Positions 1-9,248 of a stretch of 64,000 nucleotides of DNA are shown here, one piece after another. Position numbers and translations under genes: made by a program. The notes below the pieces were generated by a model that searched no databases, was not told the origin of the DNA, and was given only the letters and a program-made list of their open reading frames with translations. This stretch comes from Mucilaginibacter boryungensis (GTDB taxonomy: Bacteria > Bacteroidota > Bacteroidia > Sphingobacteriales > Sphingobacteriaceae). The stretch lies in assembly GCF_015221995.1 (NCBI RefSeq), contig NZ_JADFFM010000002.1, positions 1,364,001 to 1,428,000 of the forward strand, in the 5' to 3' direction. Every line of letters begins with the position of its first letter. Position 1 is the first letter of the stretch.

Positions 1-2365
1 TGTCTTTATGCAGCTCTATTAAACGCTGGGTTAGCCGCACAATATCCTGGAAGTTCACGTTCTGGTCTACCATGCCATGACACATCAATAGCTTACCTTT
101 TAAACCAGCTGCAAAATTAATAGGGGAGCTTACCTGGTATGCTTTCTCATCATTATAAGGCTCGTTCAAAATATTGGCGGTATAGCCGTGGTTATAATGC
201 GCCCAGTCGGTTACCGAACGTAAACCGGCCCCGGCCGCAAATACATCAGGTGCAGTGAACATCGCCATCAAGGTCATAAAACCACCGTATGATCCACCGT
301 ATATGCCGACATTTTTTGGGTTAACGCCGTATTTATCAACCAATAATTTCACCGCGTCAATATGGTCGGTCAAATCTTTACCCCCCATGTGGCGATAGAT
401 CCCGGTGCGGATATCACGGCCATACCCTGCACTGCCGGTATAATCAATTTCCAGCACGGTATATCCATTATCGGCTAACATGTTATTAAACATGTATTCA
501 TGAAAGTAGGACGTACTCCATTTGTACATTACATCCTGCAAATAACCGGCGCCGTGTACAAACACTACTGCCGGGTGCGATGGCGCCGGATTTGCCGGCG
601 TATATACTCGGGCATAAATATCAGCGCCATCCCGGTTTTTAAAGGTAAATATCTCCGGCGCGCGCCACGGGTACGATTTAAATTCCTCGGTAACCGAATT
701 TGTTACCTGTACAGGTTTGGCCCCTGGCTTATTAGGTTGAATATACAGTTCGTACGGTTTGTTAGTATACGAATAGCGGATAGCCAGCCATTTTTCATCC
801 GGTGACAGTTCCACCTCGTTACCGCCGCGCATGCTGGTCAGTTTTACCGGTGTGCCACCAGTTACGGGCTGGCGGTAATAATCGCTCACGCCGGGATGGT
901 CCATGTTGGCCTGGAAGTAAAATGATTTTTTATCGTTTGATAAATGCAGTGCCGAAACCTCCCATTTGCCCCTGGTGAGTTGTGCTTTAGTGCCATTGGC
1001 TACATCAGCTACATAGATATGCGAGTAGCCGCTGGCTTCGCTTTGAAAGTAAAAATGGGTATTATCCAGCCAGCCAACACTACTGCCAAAGCTGCTGATG
1101 CCCGGCCCGGCAATCCAGGCATTATCATGCTGGCGATCTATCAGGCTTAGTTTACCTGTTTGCGCATCAAGCTTCATAATCCAGCGGTCTTTGTAATCCT
1201 GCGCGTTAACTATTACCACCGCGTTGCTGCCATCTTCGTTCCAGAACGGGCCTTGTATGGTTACCCTGCGGTCTTCATTGGCTTTGGTACGGGCAGCTAA
1301 TTGCTCGGGGTAGTCCTTTACATAATCGGGCAAGTCTTTAATGCCGGGAATATCTTTGGTATTAACGCTGTACATGGTATCGCGTTTAGTATCGTAAACA
1401 AACGACTCGGAGGTAGATTGAGGCGCGCCTACCTTGGTGCGATTGGGAATATCTTCGGTATAACCACTTGTGGTAACATAATTAGGCACAATGGTAATTT
1501 TAGCCAGTTCGGGCTGTTTAATTAAACGATAGGTTACATACCGGCCATCGGGACTAACCGTTACACCCGCTAACGTTTTATCTTCTGCTACGGGCAGTTC
1601 AGCCATGTGTTTGCCCTGCTGCTGACCAAACCCATTGCCAAAGCCACCACGGCGGCCGCCGTTTTGCCCAGCCTGGCGATCGTTCTGCGCGCGTTCCTTT
1701 AATACATCAAACAAGCTCATTTGCTGGTTACGCAGCCATCGGTCCTGTTCATTGCCCGATTGCTGGGCGCCAGCGCCGCGTCCGCCTGCACCTTGCCCGC
1801 CGCCCCGGCGACCGCCGCCGCCTAAAATTGCTGCGGTTGGCAGTGTGGTAGCCGCGCCGCCACGTACAAAATTGCTTAGTTGCACGGTTTGCCCGGTGTT
1901 TAGCGTTAGCGCATAATAATTATCGCCGCGTACATAAAATACCTTGCTTGCGTCGGCGCTAAACGATGCATTGCCTTCCCGTTCAACGGTGGCGGTCAAT
2001 TGGGTTTCTTTTTGGGTTTTTGCATCAAGGATATAAATATCGCCGTTCTTTTCTATCAGTTTAAGCGTATGCTTTCTGTTCCAAGCACCAATAACCGGGG
2101 TAAGGCTACGGCGCTCTTCCGGGCTAACCAATTTGGGTTTAATATCCTGGGTGGTTATCTCATATTGCGCATCGCGGCCCTTATTTTGAGGGTTCCATGT
2201 AAAGTAAATTTTTTTACTGTCTTCGCTCCAGCTTACGTTGGTAGATTGTGTGCCCATCCATTTAGGGTCGCGCATAATACTTTCAACAGTTAATTTTTCC
2301 AGCTTTTGAGCCGATGCCACATACCAGTAACTGCCAACAAACAACAGGGTAAATATTTTTTTCAT
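1..2365 (-). CDS. S9 family prolyl oligopeptidase (3' end beyond window)
   Basis: Secreted or periplasmic serine peptidase of the S9 (dipeptidyl-peptidase IV / acylaminoacyl-peptidase) family. The frame is open from the ATG at 2365 to the window edge (788 residues visible). Residues 1-20 form a signal peptide ending ASAQ. A beta-propeller-like region follows, then an alpha/beta-hydrolase domain with the nucleophile motif GGSYGG (Ser about 692) and HGMVDQ near residue 765, which should carry the catalytic Asp. The catalytic His lies outside the window. Odd feature: two Gly/Arg/Gln-rich low-complexity insertions at about residues 178-201 and 232-250 interrupt the propeller part. It is transcribed divergently from the acetyltransferase at 2439. 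Family call is firm; the substrate is unknown. Confidence 0.93.
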   Translation of the reverse strand, partial: MKKIFTLLFVGSYWYVASAQKLEKLTVESIMRDPKWMGTQSTNVSWSEDSKKIYFTWNPQNKGRDAQYEITTQDIKPKLVSPEERRSLTPVIGAWNRKHTLKLIEKNGDIYILDAKTQKETQLTATVEREGNASFSADASKVFYVRGDNYYALTLNTGQTVQLSNFVRGGAATTLPTAAILGGGGRRGGGQGAGGRGAGAQQSGNEQDRWLRNQQMSLFDVLKERAQNDRQAGQNGGRRGGFGNGFGQQQGKHMAELPVAEDKTLAGVTVSPDGRYVTYRLIKQPELAKITIVPNYVTTSGYTEDIPNRTKVGAPQSTSESFVYDTKRDTMYSVNTKDIPGIKDLPDYVKDYPEQLAARTKANEDRRVTIQGPFWNEDGSNAVVIVNAQDYKDRWIMKLDAQTGKLSLIDRQHDNAWIAGPGISSFGSSVGWLDNTHFYFQSEASGYSHIYVADVANGTKAQLTRGKWEVSALHLSNDKKSFYFQANMDHPGVSDYYRQPVTGGTPVKLTSMRGGNEVELSPDEKWLAIRYSYTNKPYELYIQPNKPGAKPVQVTNSVTEEFKSYPWRAPEIFTFKNRDGADIYARVYTPANPAPSHPAVVFVHGAGYLQDVMYKWSTSYFHEYMFNNMLADNGYTVLEIDYTGSAGYGRDIRTGIYRHMGGKDLTDHIDAVKLLVDKYGVNPKNVGIYGGSYGGFMTLMAMFTAPDVFAAGAGLRSVTDWAHYNHGYTANILNEPYNDEKAYQVSSPINFAAGLKGKLLMCHGMVDQNVNFQDIVRLTQRLIELHKD

Positions 2366-2438
2366 GAAAAGGGATTAATCAGATGCAATTTAGCATTTTG
2401 GCAGATATTAAATATTTCAGCACCTTTTTGTTACAAAT

Positions 2439-2957
2439 ATGGAATTACAGGGTAATGGGTTTACGCTACGCAATTGGAAGTTAAGCGATGCCGCCGCTAT
2501 GCAGCGTAACGCAGATAATAAAAACGTATCCCGTTTCCTGTTGGACAGGTTCCCATCGCCCTATACTATTGCCGATGCAGAGGCCTGGGTGCGCCTCTGG
2601 CAAAACCACGAGCCTATTATCAATTTTGCTATAGCTGATGAAAATGATGAAGTAATAGGTGGCGTCGGTTTGGAATTACGTGAAGATATTTATCGAAAAA
2701 CCCCGCTTATTGGCTATTGGCTGGCCGAACCTTATTGGGGTAAAGGCATAATGCCACAAGCCATAAAATTGGTGTGTGGTTATGCCTTCGCTGAATTGGA
2801 TATGATATGCGTACTGGCTTTTGTCCTTAGTAAAAACCCCGCAAGCGGGCGGGTGCTGGAAAAAGCAGGGTTTACTAAAGCGGGTATTATCCCCCGGTCA
2901 GTTATTAAGGATAATGTGGTGATGGATGAGCATGTGTATTGTCTGAACCGGGATTAA
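2439..2957 (+). CDS. GNAT family N-acetyltransferase (RimJ/RimL-like)
   Basis: Acetyl-CoA-dependent N-acetyltransferase of 172 residues, normal length for the RimJ/RimL (Acetyltransf_3) branch. Visible family features are the N-terminal LRNWKLSDAAAMQRNADN segment, the central GGVGLE strand, the GYWLAEPYWGKGI acetyl-CoA-binding loop and the C-terminal NPASGRVLEKAGF segment. These resemble ribosomal-protein alanine acetyltransferases, but the branch also acetylates antibiotics and small amines, so the substrate is open. It stands alone, divergent from the S9 peptidase and convergent with the YfiT-like gene. A palindromic repeat directly follows its stop. Confidence 0.9.
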   Translation: MELQGNGFTLRNWKLSDAAAMQRNADNKNVSRFLLDRFPSPYTIADAEAWVRLWQNHEPIINFAIADENDEVIGGVGLELREDIYRKTPLIGYWLAEPYWGKGIMPQAIKLVCGYAFAELDMICVLAFVLSKNPASGRVLEKAGFTKAGIIPRSVIKDNVVMDEHVYCLNRD

Positions 2958-2960
2958 AAC

Positions 2961-3052
2961 TTTGTCATTGTGAGCGATAGCGTGGCAATCTCGTAGTATA
3001 CAAATCATACTATCCCGATAGCTATCAGGACTACGTTCTCCGCAATGACAAA
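2961..3052. repeat. Palindromic intergenic repeat element
   Basis: A 92-bp element bounded by a perfect 10-bp inverted repeat (TTTGTCATTG at 2961-2970, CAATGACAAA at 3043-3052). An internal 17-nt core (2974-2990) occurs again, inverted, at 27114-27130. It fills the gap between two convergent genes, as REP/MITE-like elements often do. Confidence 0.65.
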
Positions 3053-3055
3053 ATG

Positions 3056-3583
3056 CTAAAACTTCTTCACTGTCTCGGTAATATGCGCCAGGTGATGTTC
3101 GCTATGCCAGGCATACATGCCTATAATCTCCCTCAGCGGTGATGTTTTACCAGTAGCAGGATGGGTGTAGGTGCGGCTCAAGTCCGCCTCATTAAAACTT
3201 TCAAACAAAGCTACCAGGTGCACATGTATGCCTTCCAGCATTTTCAGTGTTGGCGCTATCGGTAGTTTATAATCTGCCAACGTTGCAAAGCCAGCTTCGT
3301 CATAGGGTTTTATAGTAGGGTTATCCTCGGTCATGGCCCATTTAAAGCGCATTAACGAATTCATATGGCTATCAGCTACATGGTGCACCACTTGTCTGAT
3401 TGTCCAGCCGCCGGTGCGGTAAGGCGTGTCCAGTTGTGCTTCAGTAAGGCCATTAGTGACCTGCCGCATTTTTTCCGGTAAGTTGCGGATGGTGTTTATC
3501 CAGTTACCCATCATTTCGCCGGTATAAAATGAGGGCGCTTCAAACTTCCCAATAGGGTAGCGCATTTGTTCGTCAGTAAGCAT
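3056..3583 (-). CDS. DinB/YfiT family bacillithiol transferase-like protein
   Basis: Predicted cytosolic metal-dependent thiol-S-transferase of the DinB/YfiT four-helix fold (175 residues, full length). The sequence closely follows the YfiT pattern: RYPIGKFEAP near the N terminus, YRTGGWTIRQVVHHVADSHM around residues 55-75, and HSEHHLAHI near the C terminus. The conserved His residues should bind a divalent metal. Known members conjugate bacillithiol to electrophiles, and bacillithiol is made in many Bacteroidota. Its ATG directly follows the stop of the upstream amidase (TAATATG), so the two are probably co-transcribed and translationally coupled. The function is inferred from the family. 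Confidence 0.88.
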   Translation of the reverse strand: MLTDEQMRYPIGKFEAPSFYTGEMMGNWINTIRNLPEKMRQVTNGLTEAQLDTPYRTGGWTIRQVVHHVADSHMNSLMRFKWAMTEDNPTIKPYDEAGFATLADYKLPIAPTLKMLEGIHVHLVALFESFNEADLSRTYTHPATGKTSPLREIIGMYAWHSEHHLAHITETVKKF

Positions 3584-3584
3584 A

Positions 3585-5258
3585 TTAAAAATTTAAGGCT
3601 GGGTGTTTGGTGTGAAAATCGGTAGCGTTTTGGTAAATGCCAGCGGCTTGCAGCAGTTTACCTTCGCCAAAAAGCTGACCCATAAAGGTAATACTGGTTG
3701 GCCTGCCGCGCTGGTTAAACCCGTTAGGCAATACCACGCATGGGTTGCCGGTTAAATTGGTTAGGCGCAAATTCGAGCTAAAGGATGGCGCAACATAAAT
3801 ATCAAGCCCCTTTAATTGCTCATACCACTCCTGTACTAACAACGTACGTGCACGACTGGCATTAATATATTCGGTAGCGGGGATAAATTGTGCCCAGCGG
3901 AAGGTATTGGGCCAGGCATTCTTACCCTGTAATACCATACCATCTTCGCGGTGGTTAAGTAATAGGTCCTGGAAAGCCGCGCCAGCTTCAGCATCCAGCA
4001 TAAGCCCAACGGCTGTAGCCGGTATTTTAGGCATTTCCAAAGGGATAAGTTCCGCACCAAGTTCTTTAAGCTTGTTAAGGGTAATGGAATCGTTTTTATA
4101 ATTTAATGACCGGTTAGTAAACGATGCTTTAAGATAGCCTATTTTCCAGCCTTTTAAATCCTTGCCATTACCATTGTAATTAAAGCTGGCAGGGATGGTA
4201 CTCAGATCCTTCGGATCTACGCCGTGAATCGTGTTAAACACAATCGCACAATCTTCTACGCTGCGGGTAATGGGGCCCAACTTATCCATGCTCCAGCTTA
4301 AAGCCATAGCCCCATATTTACTTATCCTGCCAAATGATGGACGCAGCCCGGTATCCCCGCACTCGGTTGATGGGGATACGATAGACCCTAAAGTTTCCGA
4401 ACCAATGGCAAATGGCAAGCATCCCGCGCTGACTGCCGATGCCGGCCCGGCAGACGACCCGCTGGAGCCACGGGTAATATCCCAGGGATTTTTTGTTTGC
4501 CCGCCAAACCATACGTCGCCCTGGGCCAGCTCTCCTAAAGTAAGCTTGGCCACCATTACCGCGCCGGCTTCTTCAAGTTTAGTAATTACCGTAGCGTCTG
4601 TGTTTAGCTGCTGATCCTTAAAAGGGACGGCGCCAAATGTGGTTTTGTAATCCTTCTGCGCCAGCAAGTCTTTCACCCCGTAGGGTATACCGTGTAATAT
4701 GCCACGGTAATGGCCGCTCTTTATTTCAGCATCGGCCTTAGCTGCTCGCTTCATGGCATATTCTTCGGTAAGCGTAATTACAAATAATAGCCTGGTGTTA
4801 TATTTTTTAAGGCGTTCTATAAAAAAGCGGGTCAATTCAACAGATGTTACCTGTTTGGTGCGCAACAATTCGCCTAACTGCCTAACCGTATAAAAAGCCA
4901 GGTCGTCTTTATTCGCAGGTAGTTTTACCGGGGCTGTTTTTGCCAGCACAAATCCGTTTGTTTTATCCTGTGGAACAAACCCTTGTGGTATTGGGTTAAA
5001 AGTTAACGACGGCACTACACTGTTGGGCATTTTAAGGGCGCGTAGTTCCTGATAATCTTTTGAACGCGCGTCAAGATAATTCAGCATAGAGTCGGCCTGG
5101 GCGGGCGAAAAGTTGAAGTTGCTGATCTTTTGTGCTTCCAGCACTATAGGGACGGTTATTGGGGTTCGGTCGACGGCTTTCATTACAAAAGCGCCTAAAA
5201 CGAAGCTTAAACCGCTGATTGTAAAAATTGTAATGTACTTTAGGTTATTATTTTTCAT
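3585..5258 (-). CDS. Amidase signature family protein, exported
   Basis: Amidase-signature hydrolase of 557 residues. An N-terminal hydrophobic segment (about residues 8-25) implies export or membrane anchoring. The Ser-cisSer-Lys triad is visible: Lys in GIPYGVKDLL, the cis-Ser in RGSSGSSAGPAS, and the nucleophile Ser region GSETLGSIVSPS, a slight variant of the usual GSDTGGSIR. The family hydrolyses amide bonds in small molecules or peptides; the export signal argues against a GatA role in tRNA amidation. It is the first gene of a two-gene operon with the YfiT-like gene (gap of one base) and is divergent from the FAD oxidoreductase, sharing a 47-bp intergenic region. Confidence 0.92.
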   Translation of the reverse strand: MKNNNLKYITIFTISGLSFVLGAFVMKAVDRTPITVPIVLEAQKISNFNFSPAQADSMLNYLDARSKDYQELRALKMPNSVVPSLTFNPIPQGFVPQDKTNGFVLAKTAPVKLPANKDDLAFYTVRQLGELLRTKQVTSVELTRFFIERLKKYNTRLLFVITLTEEYAMKRAAKADAEIKSGHYRGILHGIPYGVKDLLAQKDYKTTFGAVPFKDQQLNTDATVITKLEEAGAVMVAKLTLGELAQGDVWFGGQTKNPWDITRGSSGSSAGPASAVSAGCLPFAIGSETLGSIVSPSTECGDTGLRPSFGRISKYGAMALSWSMDKLGPITRSVEDCAIVFNTIHGVDPKDLSTIPASFNYNGNGKDLKGWKIGYLKASFTNRSLNYKNDSITLNKLKELGAELIPLEMPKIPATAVGLMLDAEAGAAFQDLLLNHREDGMVLQGKNAWPNTFRWAQFIPATEYINASRARTLLVQEWYEQLKGLDIYVAPSFSSNLRLTNLTGNPCVVLPNGFNQRGRPTSITFMGQLFGEGKLLQAAGIYQNATDFHTKHPALNF

Positions 5259-5305
5259 GTTTGATAATGCATGCCCTAATTTAGCGTTTTGTAATAGTTT
5301 ATTCG

Positions 5306-7144
5306 ATGCCCATGTTTAAAAAGTTGCTTTTATCCATATTATTAACTTCCACTTTAGGCGCTTATGCTGAAACCATAAAAACCGATGTACTGGTTGTTGG
5401 TGGTACCGCCAGCGGTGTTGCTGCAGGCATACAAAGCGCGCGCAGCAAGGTAAAAACCATGCTGGTTGAACCGGGACCCTGGCTTGGCGGAGAGATGACC
5501 GCCGGGGGGATGTGCATACTGGACGGGAACCGCACTCTACAAGCAGGCATATGGGGCGAGTTCCGGAAAAAGGTACGCGACTTTTACAAAAAAACGCCGG
5601 GTTACGATACTACGGCTAATGCCCCTTTAAAGTTTGAACCCTACACAGGCGCGGCTATCCTGAAAAAGATATGCGATACCGTTAAAAACCTGACCCTGAA
5701 ATTAAACACAGCATATTCCGCAGTAAAAAAAGACGGTAACGGCTGGGAAGTAACTGTGACCATGAATGGTAAACCAGTTACTATTAAAACAAAGGTTTTG
5801 GTTGATGCTACTCCGTTAGGCGACCTGGCAGCTATGGCAGGAACAAAGTTTTCTGTTGGATTCGACAGTCGCAAGGAAACAGGCGAGGAACTGGCGCCCG
5901 AGAAAGCACTACCTGTTATTGAAGATATTACCTGGGTAGCCGTAGTAAAGGAATTTCCGAAAAACACCATTTACCTGATGCAACAGCCCAAAGGTTATGA
6001 CGAATCGCTTTACGTTTGCCTGAAAGGAAAGGACATTAAAAAAATGCTGGAGAGTGGCCGCCTGCCTAACAATAAATTCATGATCAAATGGACTGAGTGT
6101 GCCAATACCTACGGGGTTACTATTGAGCAGTTAAGTCCGGCCAAACGGGAAGAGTATTACAGATCGGTACGCCTGCGCACGCTTGGTTTGGTGTTTTACA
6201 TCCAGAATGAATTAGGTTTTAAAAATATCGGCATTGAAGATTCGGAGTTTGGATCGAAAGACCACCTGCCTTATATCCCCTACATACGTGAATACCGCCG
6301 TGCCCAGGGCTTGGTGCGGATGGGTTTAAGGGAAATATATACGCCGTACGCTAATAAACTTTACCGCACTTCAATTGCCGTTGGCGATGCCTCTTTTGGA
6401 CAGCATTACAGCGACCCAGCCGCACCTAAAACTAATTATCCGCCTTTACCGGCGTATACCGTTCCATTGGGGGCTGTGGTAGTTAAAGACCAAGTAAACC
6501 TGTTGGTAACAGAGAAGGCCATGAGCACCACCCACCTGGCCAATGCCAGTACATTTTATCCATCGGTACAAATGACGGTTGGACAGGGCGCGGGGGCAAC
6601 CGCTGCTTATTGCGCTTTTTTTGCAAGCAATGGCAAAACCACCAAAAACCTTGATGTGCGGGCTATACAAGGTGAGTTGATGGATTTTAAAGCCATGCTT
6701 TATCCTTATGCGGATGTTTCCCCATCAGATAAGTATTATCGCGCTATAGAGCAGGTTACTGCGACAGGCTTGCTGCGCGAGATACAGGAGCCTAAAGGTA
6801 AAGCCATGCAGGTGCTATTTAAACCCGATTCGGCTGTAGTGACCGCTGAAATTAAACCGGTGCTGCTGGAAACTTTTACCCGTGCATTTATATGGTTCAG
6901 CAAAAACAAACCCGGCGAGCAGTTTACCGTGGGCGACCTGGTATCATACCTGAGCGATTATACCCTTACCGAGCCGAAAACCCTTCAGCTAACCCTGCAA
7001 AAACAATGGCTGGATACTTATAAATTTAAACAGGCATTTGATATGAAACGCCCGGTAACCCGTTATGAATTCGCGGTGCTGGTGAACAAATACCTGAACC
7101 CATTCTCAACACATGTTGATGTGACGGGGAAAATTGTGAATTAG
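5306..7144 (+). CDS. Exported FAD-dependent oxidoreductase (FAD_oxidored family)
   Basis: Protein of 612 residues. A signal peptide (about residues 1-21, ending AYAE) leads into a dinucleotide-binding fold, VLVVGGTASGVAAGIQSARSK, then LVEPGPWLGGEMTAGG and, later, a VDATPLGDLAAMAG segment. This is the layout of the FAD_oxidored (PF12831) proteins that are abundant in polysaccharide-degrading Bacteroidota and often labelled xanthan lyase or generic FAD-dependent oxidoreductase. The substrate is not known. The C-terminal ~110 residues form a separate alpha-helical part (YEFAVLVNKYLNPF). A second in-frame ATG at 5312 also gives a good signal peptide, so the exact start is uncertain. It is convergent with the symporter across a bidirectional terminator. 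Confidence 0.88.
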   Translation: MPMFKKLLLSILLTSTLGAYAETIKTDVLVVGGTASGVAAGIQSARSKVKTMLVEPGPWLGGEMTAGGMCILDGNRTLQAGIWGEFRKKVRDFYKKTPGYDTTANAPLKFEPYTGAAILKKICDTVKNLTLKLNTAYSAVKKDGNGWEVTVTMNGKPVTIKTKVLVDATPLGDLAAMAGTKFSVGFDSRKETGEELAPEKALPVIEDITWVAVVKEFPKNTIYLMQQPKGYDESLYVCLKGKDIKKMLESGRLPNNKFMIKWTECANTYGVTIEQLSPAKREEYYRSVRLRTLGLVFYIQNELGFKNIGIEDSEFGSKDHLPYIPYIREYRRAQGLVRMGLREIYTPYANKLYRTSIAVGDASFGQHYSDPAAPKTNYPPLPAYTVPLGAVVVKDQVNLLVTEKAMSTTHLANASTFYPSVQMTVGQGAGATAAYCAFFASNGKTTKNLDVRAIQGELMDFKAMLYPYADVSPSDKYYRAIEQVTATGLLREIQEPKGKAMQVLFKPDSAVVTAEIKPVLLETFTRAFIWFSKNKPGEQFTVGDLVSYLSDYTLTEPKTLQLTLQKQWLDTYKFKQAFDMKRPVTRYEFAVLVNKYLNPFSTHVDVTGKIVN

Positions 7145-7203
7145 GTTACACCTTTCGTATTTCGGCATCCCATCATATCCACTATACTTAGCGAGTGAAA
7201 AAC

Positions 7204-7238
7204 AAAAAAGGAGCATTCTTCCGGATGCTCCTTTTTTG
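7204..7238. terminator. Bidirectional rho-independent terminator
   Basis: Stem GGAGCAT / ATGCTCC with A-run before and T-run after, between the convergent oxidoreductase (+) and symporter (-) genes. Confidence 0.85.
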
Positions 7239-7254
7239 TGATGGAAACCAACTG

Positions 7255-8961
7255 TTACCAGAACCTGATATAAAGCGCTGCCAGCAGTAAAAGGGTTACC
7301 ACAATAAGTGCTAATGTTCTTGGATCTACCTTGAACATGCCTTTGTCTAATACAAATGATCTTGGGTTGATCTTCGGGCCTGCCAAACTTACCAGCACAA
7401 TGGCTATCATGGTAAACAGGAAGGATAGCCCCATACAGATCAGGAACGGTATTTCGTATACACCATCTTTATTCAAAAACGCCGTGTATAAAAATGTTTC
7501 GTGGCCAAATAAGGCAGGGGCATAGTTATTAAACAATACCGACATGGCAAAGCCTGTTAAAATACCCACAATGGCACCGGCACCGGTTGTCCGTTTCCAG
7601 AAGAAGCCCAGAATGAATATGGCAAATATACCCGGACTGATAAAGCCTGTATATTTTTGAATGAAGGTGAAACCACCTTCGCCGCCAATGCCCAGCGTAT
7701 CGCTCCAGGTTAAAGCGATAGAGATGATCAGACACAAGGCGATAACCCATTTACCCATACCCACCATGCCTTTTTCATCCGCATCCTTTTTAATGTACTT
7801 TTTGTAGATATCCATTGTCCATATAGTGGATATACTGTTAGCTTTACCTGCTAACGATGCTACAATAGCTGCAGTCAAAGCCGCTACCGAAAGGCCTTTT
7901 AACCCATTAGGTAAAAACCCAAGCACTGCCGAATAAGAGTTATCCGGGTTTAAATGCCCGCCGGCAGTCATTTCATTGTGCAGGGCGCCATTTTTATATA
8001 ATACATAGGCAGCAATACCTGGTAAAATTACTATGATAGGCATTGCCAGCTTCATTAAACCGGCAAACAGGATACCTGTACGCGCGGTTTTCATATCAGC
8101 GCCTAAAGCCCTTTGGGTGATGTATTGGTTACAGCCCCAATAGTTAAGGTTCACAATCCACTGCCCTGCAAAATACATGGCAATGCCCGGTAATAACAGG
8201 TATTTATTTACGTACTCCTGCGAATCGCCGGGTTTAGGCTTGGCCAGTATCATGTGGAAGTGGTCCGGGGAATCCTTTAACATAGCAGTGAAACCAGCTA
8301 AGGCGTTTTTACCTAAGCCAAAGTGTTCACTCACCAATGTTAAGGCAATATAAGTAGTGGCTAAACCACCAATTACCAGGACCAGTACCTGTATTACGTC
8401 GGTATAACCAATAACCTTCATACCCCCCAGGGCAATAGCCAGGGCAAATACAGCCAAACCAATAATAATAATATGCAGCATATTGACACCGCCACCCAAC
8501 AAGCTACTTATAGCCACAGCACCAAGGTAAAGGATAGAGGTTAGGTTAACAATTACATATAAAAACAGCCAAAAGATGGCCATAATTAAACTTACCCATT
8601 TATTGTACCGCGTTTCCAGGAACTGCGGCATGGTGTATATTTTATTTTTCAGGTATACCGGGATAAACCACACTGCTACTATGATCAGCGCGATGGCGGC
8701 GATCCACTCGTAAGCGGCAACGGCCACACCTACTGTAAAACCTTGCCCGCTGGCGCCAATAAATTGTTCGGCCGAAATATTAGAGGCAATAAGCGATGCA
8801 CCAATAGCCCACCAGGTAAGCGAGCCTTCGGCCAGGAAAAAATCGTGACTGCCTGATACCCCTTTTTTGTGCTTTTTGCGATACACCATATAACCGTATG
8901 TCGACACGATCACAAAATAGATCAGGAAGATAATGTAATCAATAGTAGTAAATTTATTCAT
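7255..8961 (-). CDS. Sodium:solute symporter (SSS/SGLT family)
   Basis: Inner-membrane sodium-coupled transporter of 568 residues with about 14 hydrophobic segments. The N-terminal SLIASNISAEQFIGASGQGF motif is typical of SGLT-type sugar symporters in the solute:sodium symporter family, and the length is normal. A sugar or sugar acid is the likely substrate but cannot be named from sequence. The C terminus ends in a further TM helix (LALIVVTLLLLAALYIRFW). It is transcribed in the same direction as the GapN-like gene upstream but separated by a terminator and 287 bp, so it has its own promoter. An adjacent sugar-acid operon (12-14.5 kb) is a possible functional partner; this is inference. Confidence 0.93.
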   Translation of the reverse strand: MNKFTTIDYIIFLIYFVIVSTYGYMVYRKKHKKGVSGSHDFFLAEGSLTWWAIGASLIASNISAEQFIGASGQGFTVGVAVAAYEWIAAIALIIVAVWFIPVYLKNKIYTMPQFLETRYNKWVSLIMAIFWLFLYVIVNLTSILYLGAVAISSLLGGGVNMLHIIIIGLAVFALAIALGGMKVIGYTDVIQVLVLVIGGLATTYIALTLVSEHFGLGKNALAGFTAMLKDSPDHFHMILAKPKPGDSQEYVNKYLLLPGIAMYFAGQWIVNLNYWGCNQYITQRALGADMKTARTGILFAGLMKLAMPIIVILPGIAAYVLYKNGALHNEMTAGGHLNPDNSYSAVLGFLPNGLKGLSVAALTAAIVASLAGKANSISTIWTMDIYKKYIKKDADEKGMVGMGKWVIALCLIISIALTWSDTLGIGGEGGFTFIQKYTGFISPGIFAIFILGFFWKRTTGAGAIVGILTGFAMSVLFNNYAPALFGHETFLYTAFLNKDGVYEIPFLICMGLSFLFTMIAIVLVSLAGPKINPRSFVLDKGMFKVDPRTLALIVVTLLLLAALYIRFW

Positions 8962-9204
8962 AATTGATATTTAAGTTTTTTAGTTGGTTTCTAAATTATG
9001 GTCCGCCGGCACATACTTATCCCAAAAGGAATGTTAAATGTGGGCTATCATGGTTTATAATTACTGTATGTATGACAATTATAGTTTATAATTTGCTGTA
9101 TAGCAAGTTTTCCAAAAATTAAATGTAAACTATATTTTATACATTACAAATAAAGGATGAAATTTTTGCAATCGATTGTTTTGGCTGTATAAATAATTAT
9201 TTGC

Positions 9205-9232
9205 ACAAAAAAAGCGGCACTATGGCCGCTCT
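9205..9232 (-). terminator. Rho-independent terminator of the GapN-like gene
   Basis: Minus-strand stem AGCGGC / GCCGCT with loop CATAGT, followed by seven T residues, 17 nt after the stop of the aldehyde dehydrogenase. The rest of the 8962-9248 gap is AT-rich with nothing else recognised. Confidence 0.8.
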
Positions 9233-9248
9233 TTTCTTTATATTATAA

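Noticed and set aside
1635..1916. Pro-rich open frame on the plus strand
   Set aside because: It is the complement of the Gly/Arg-rich insertion of the S9 peptidase.
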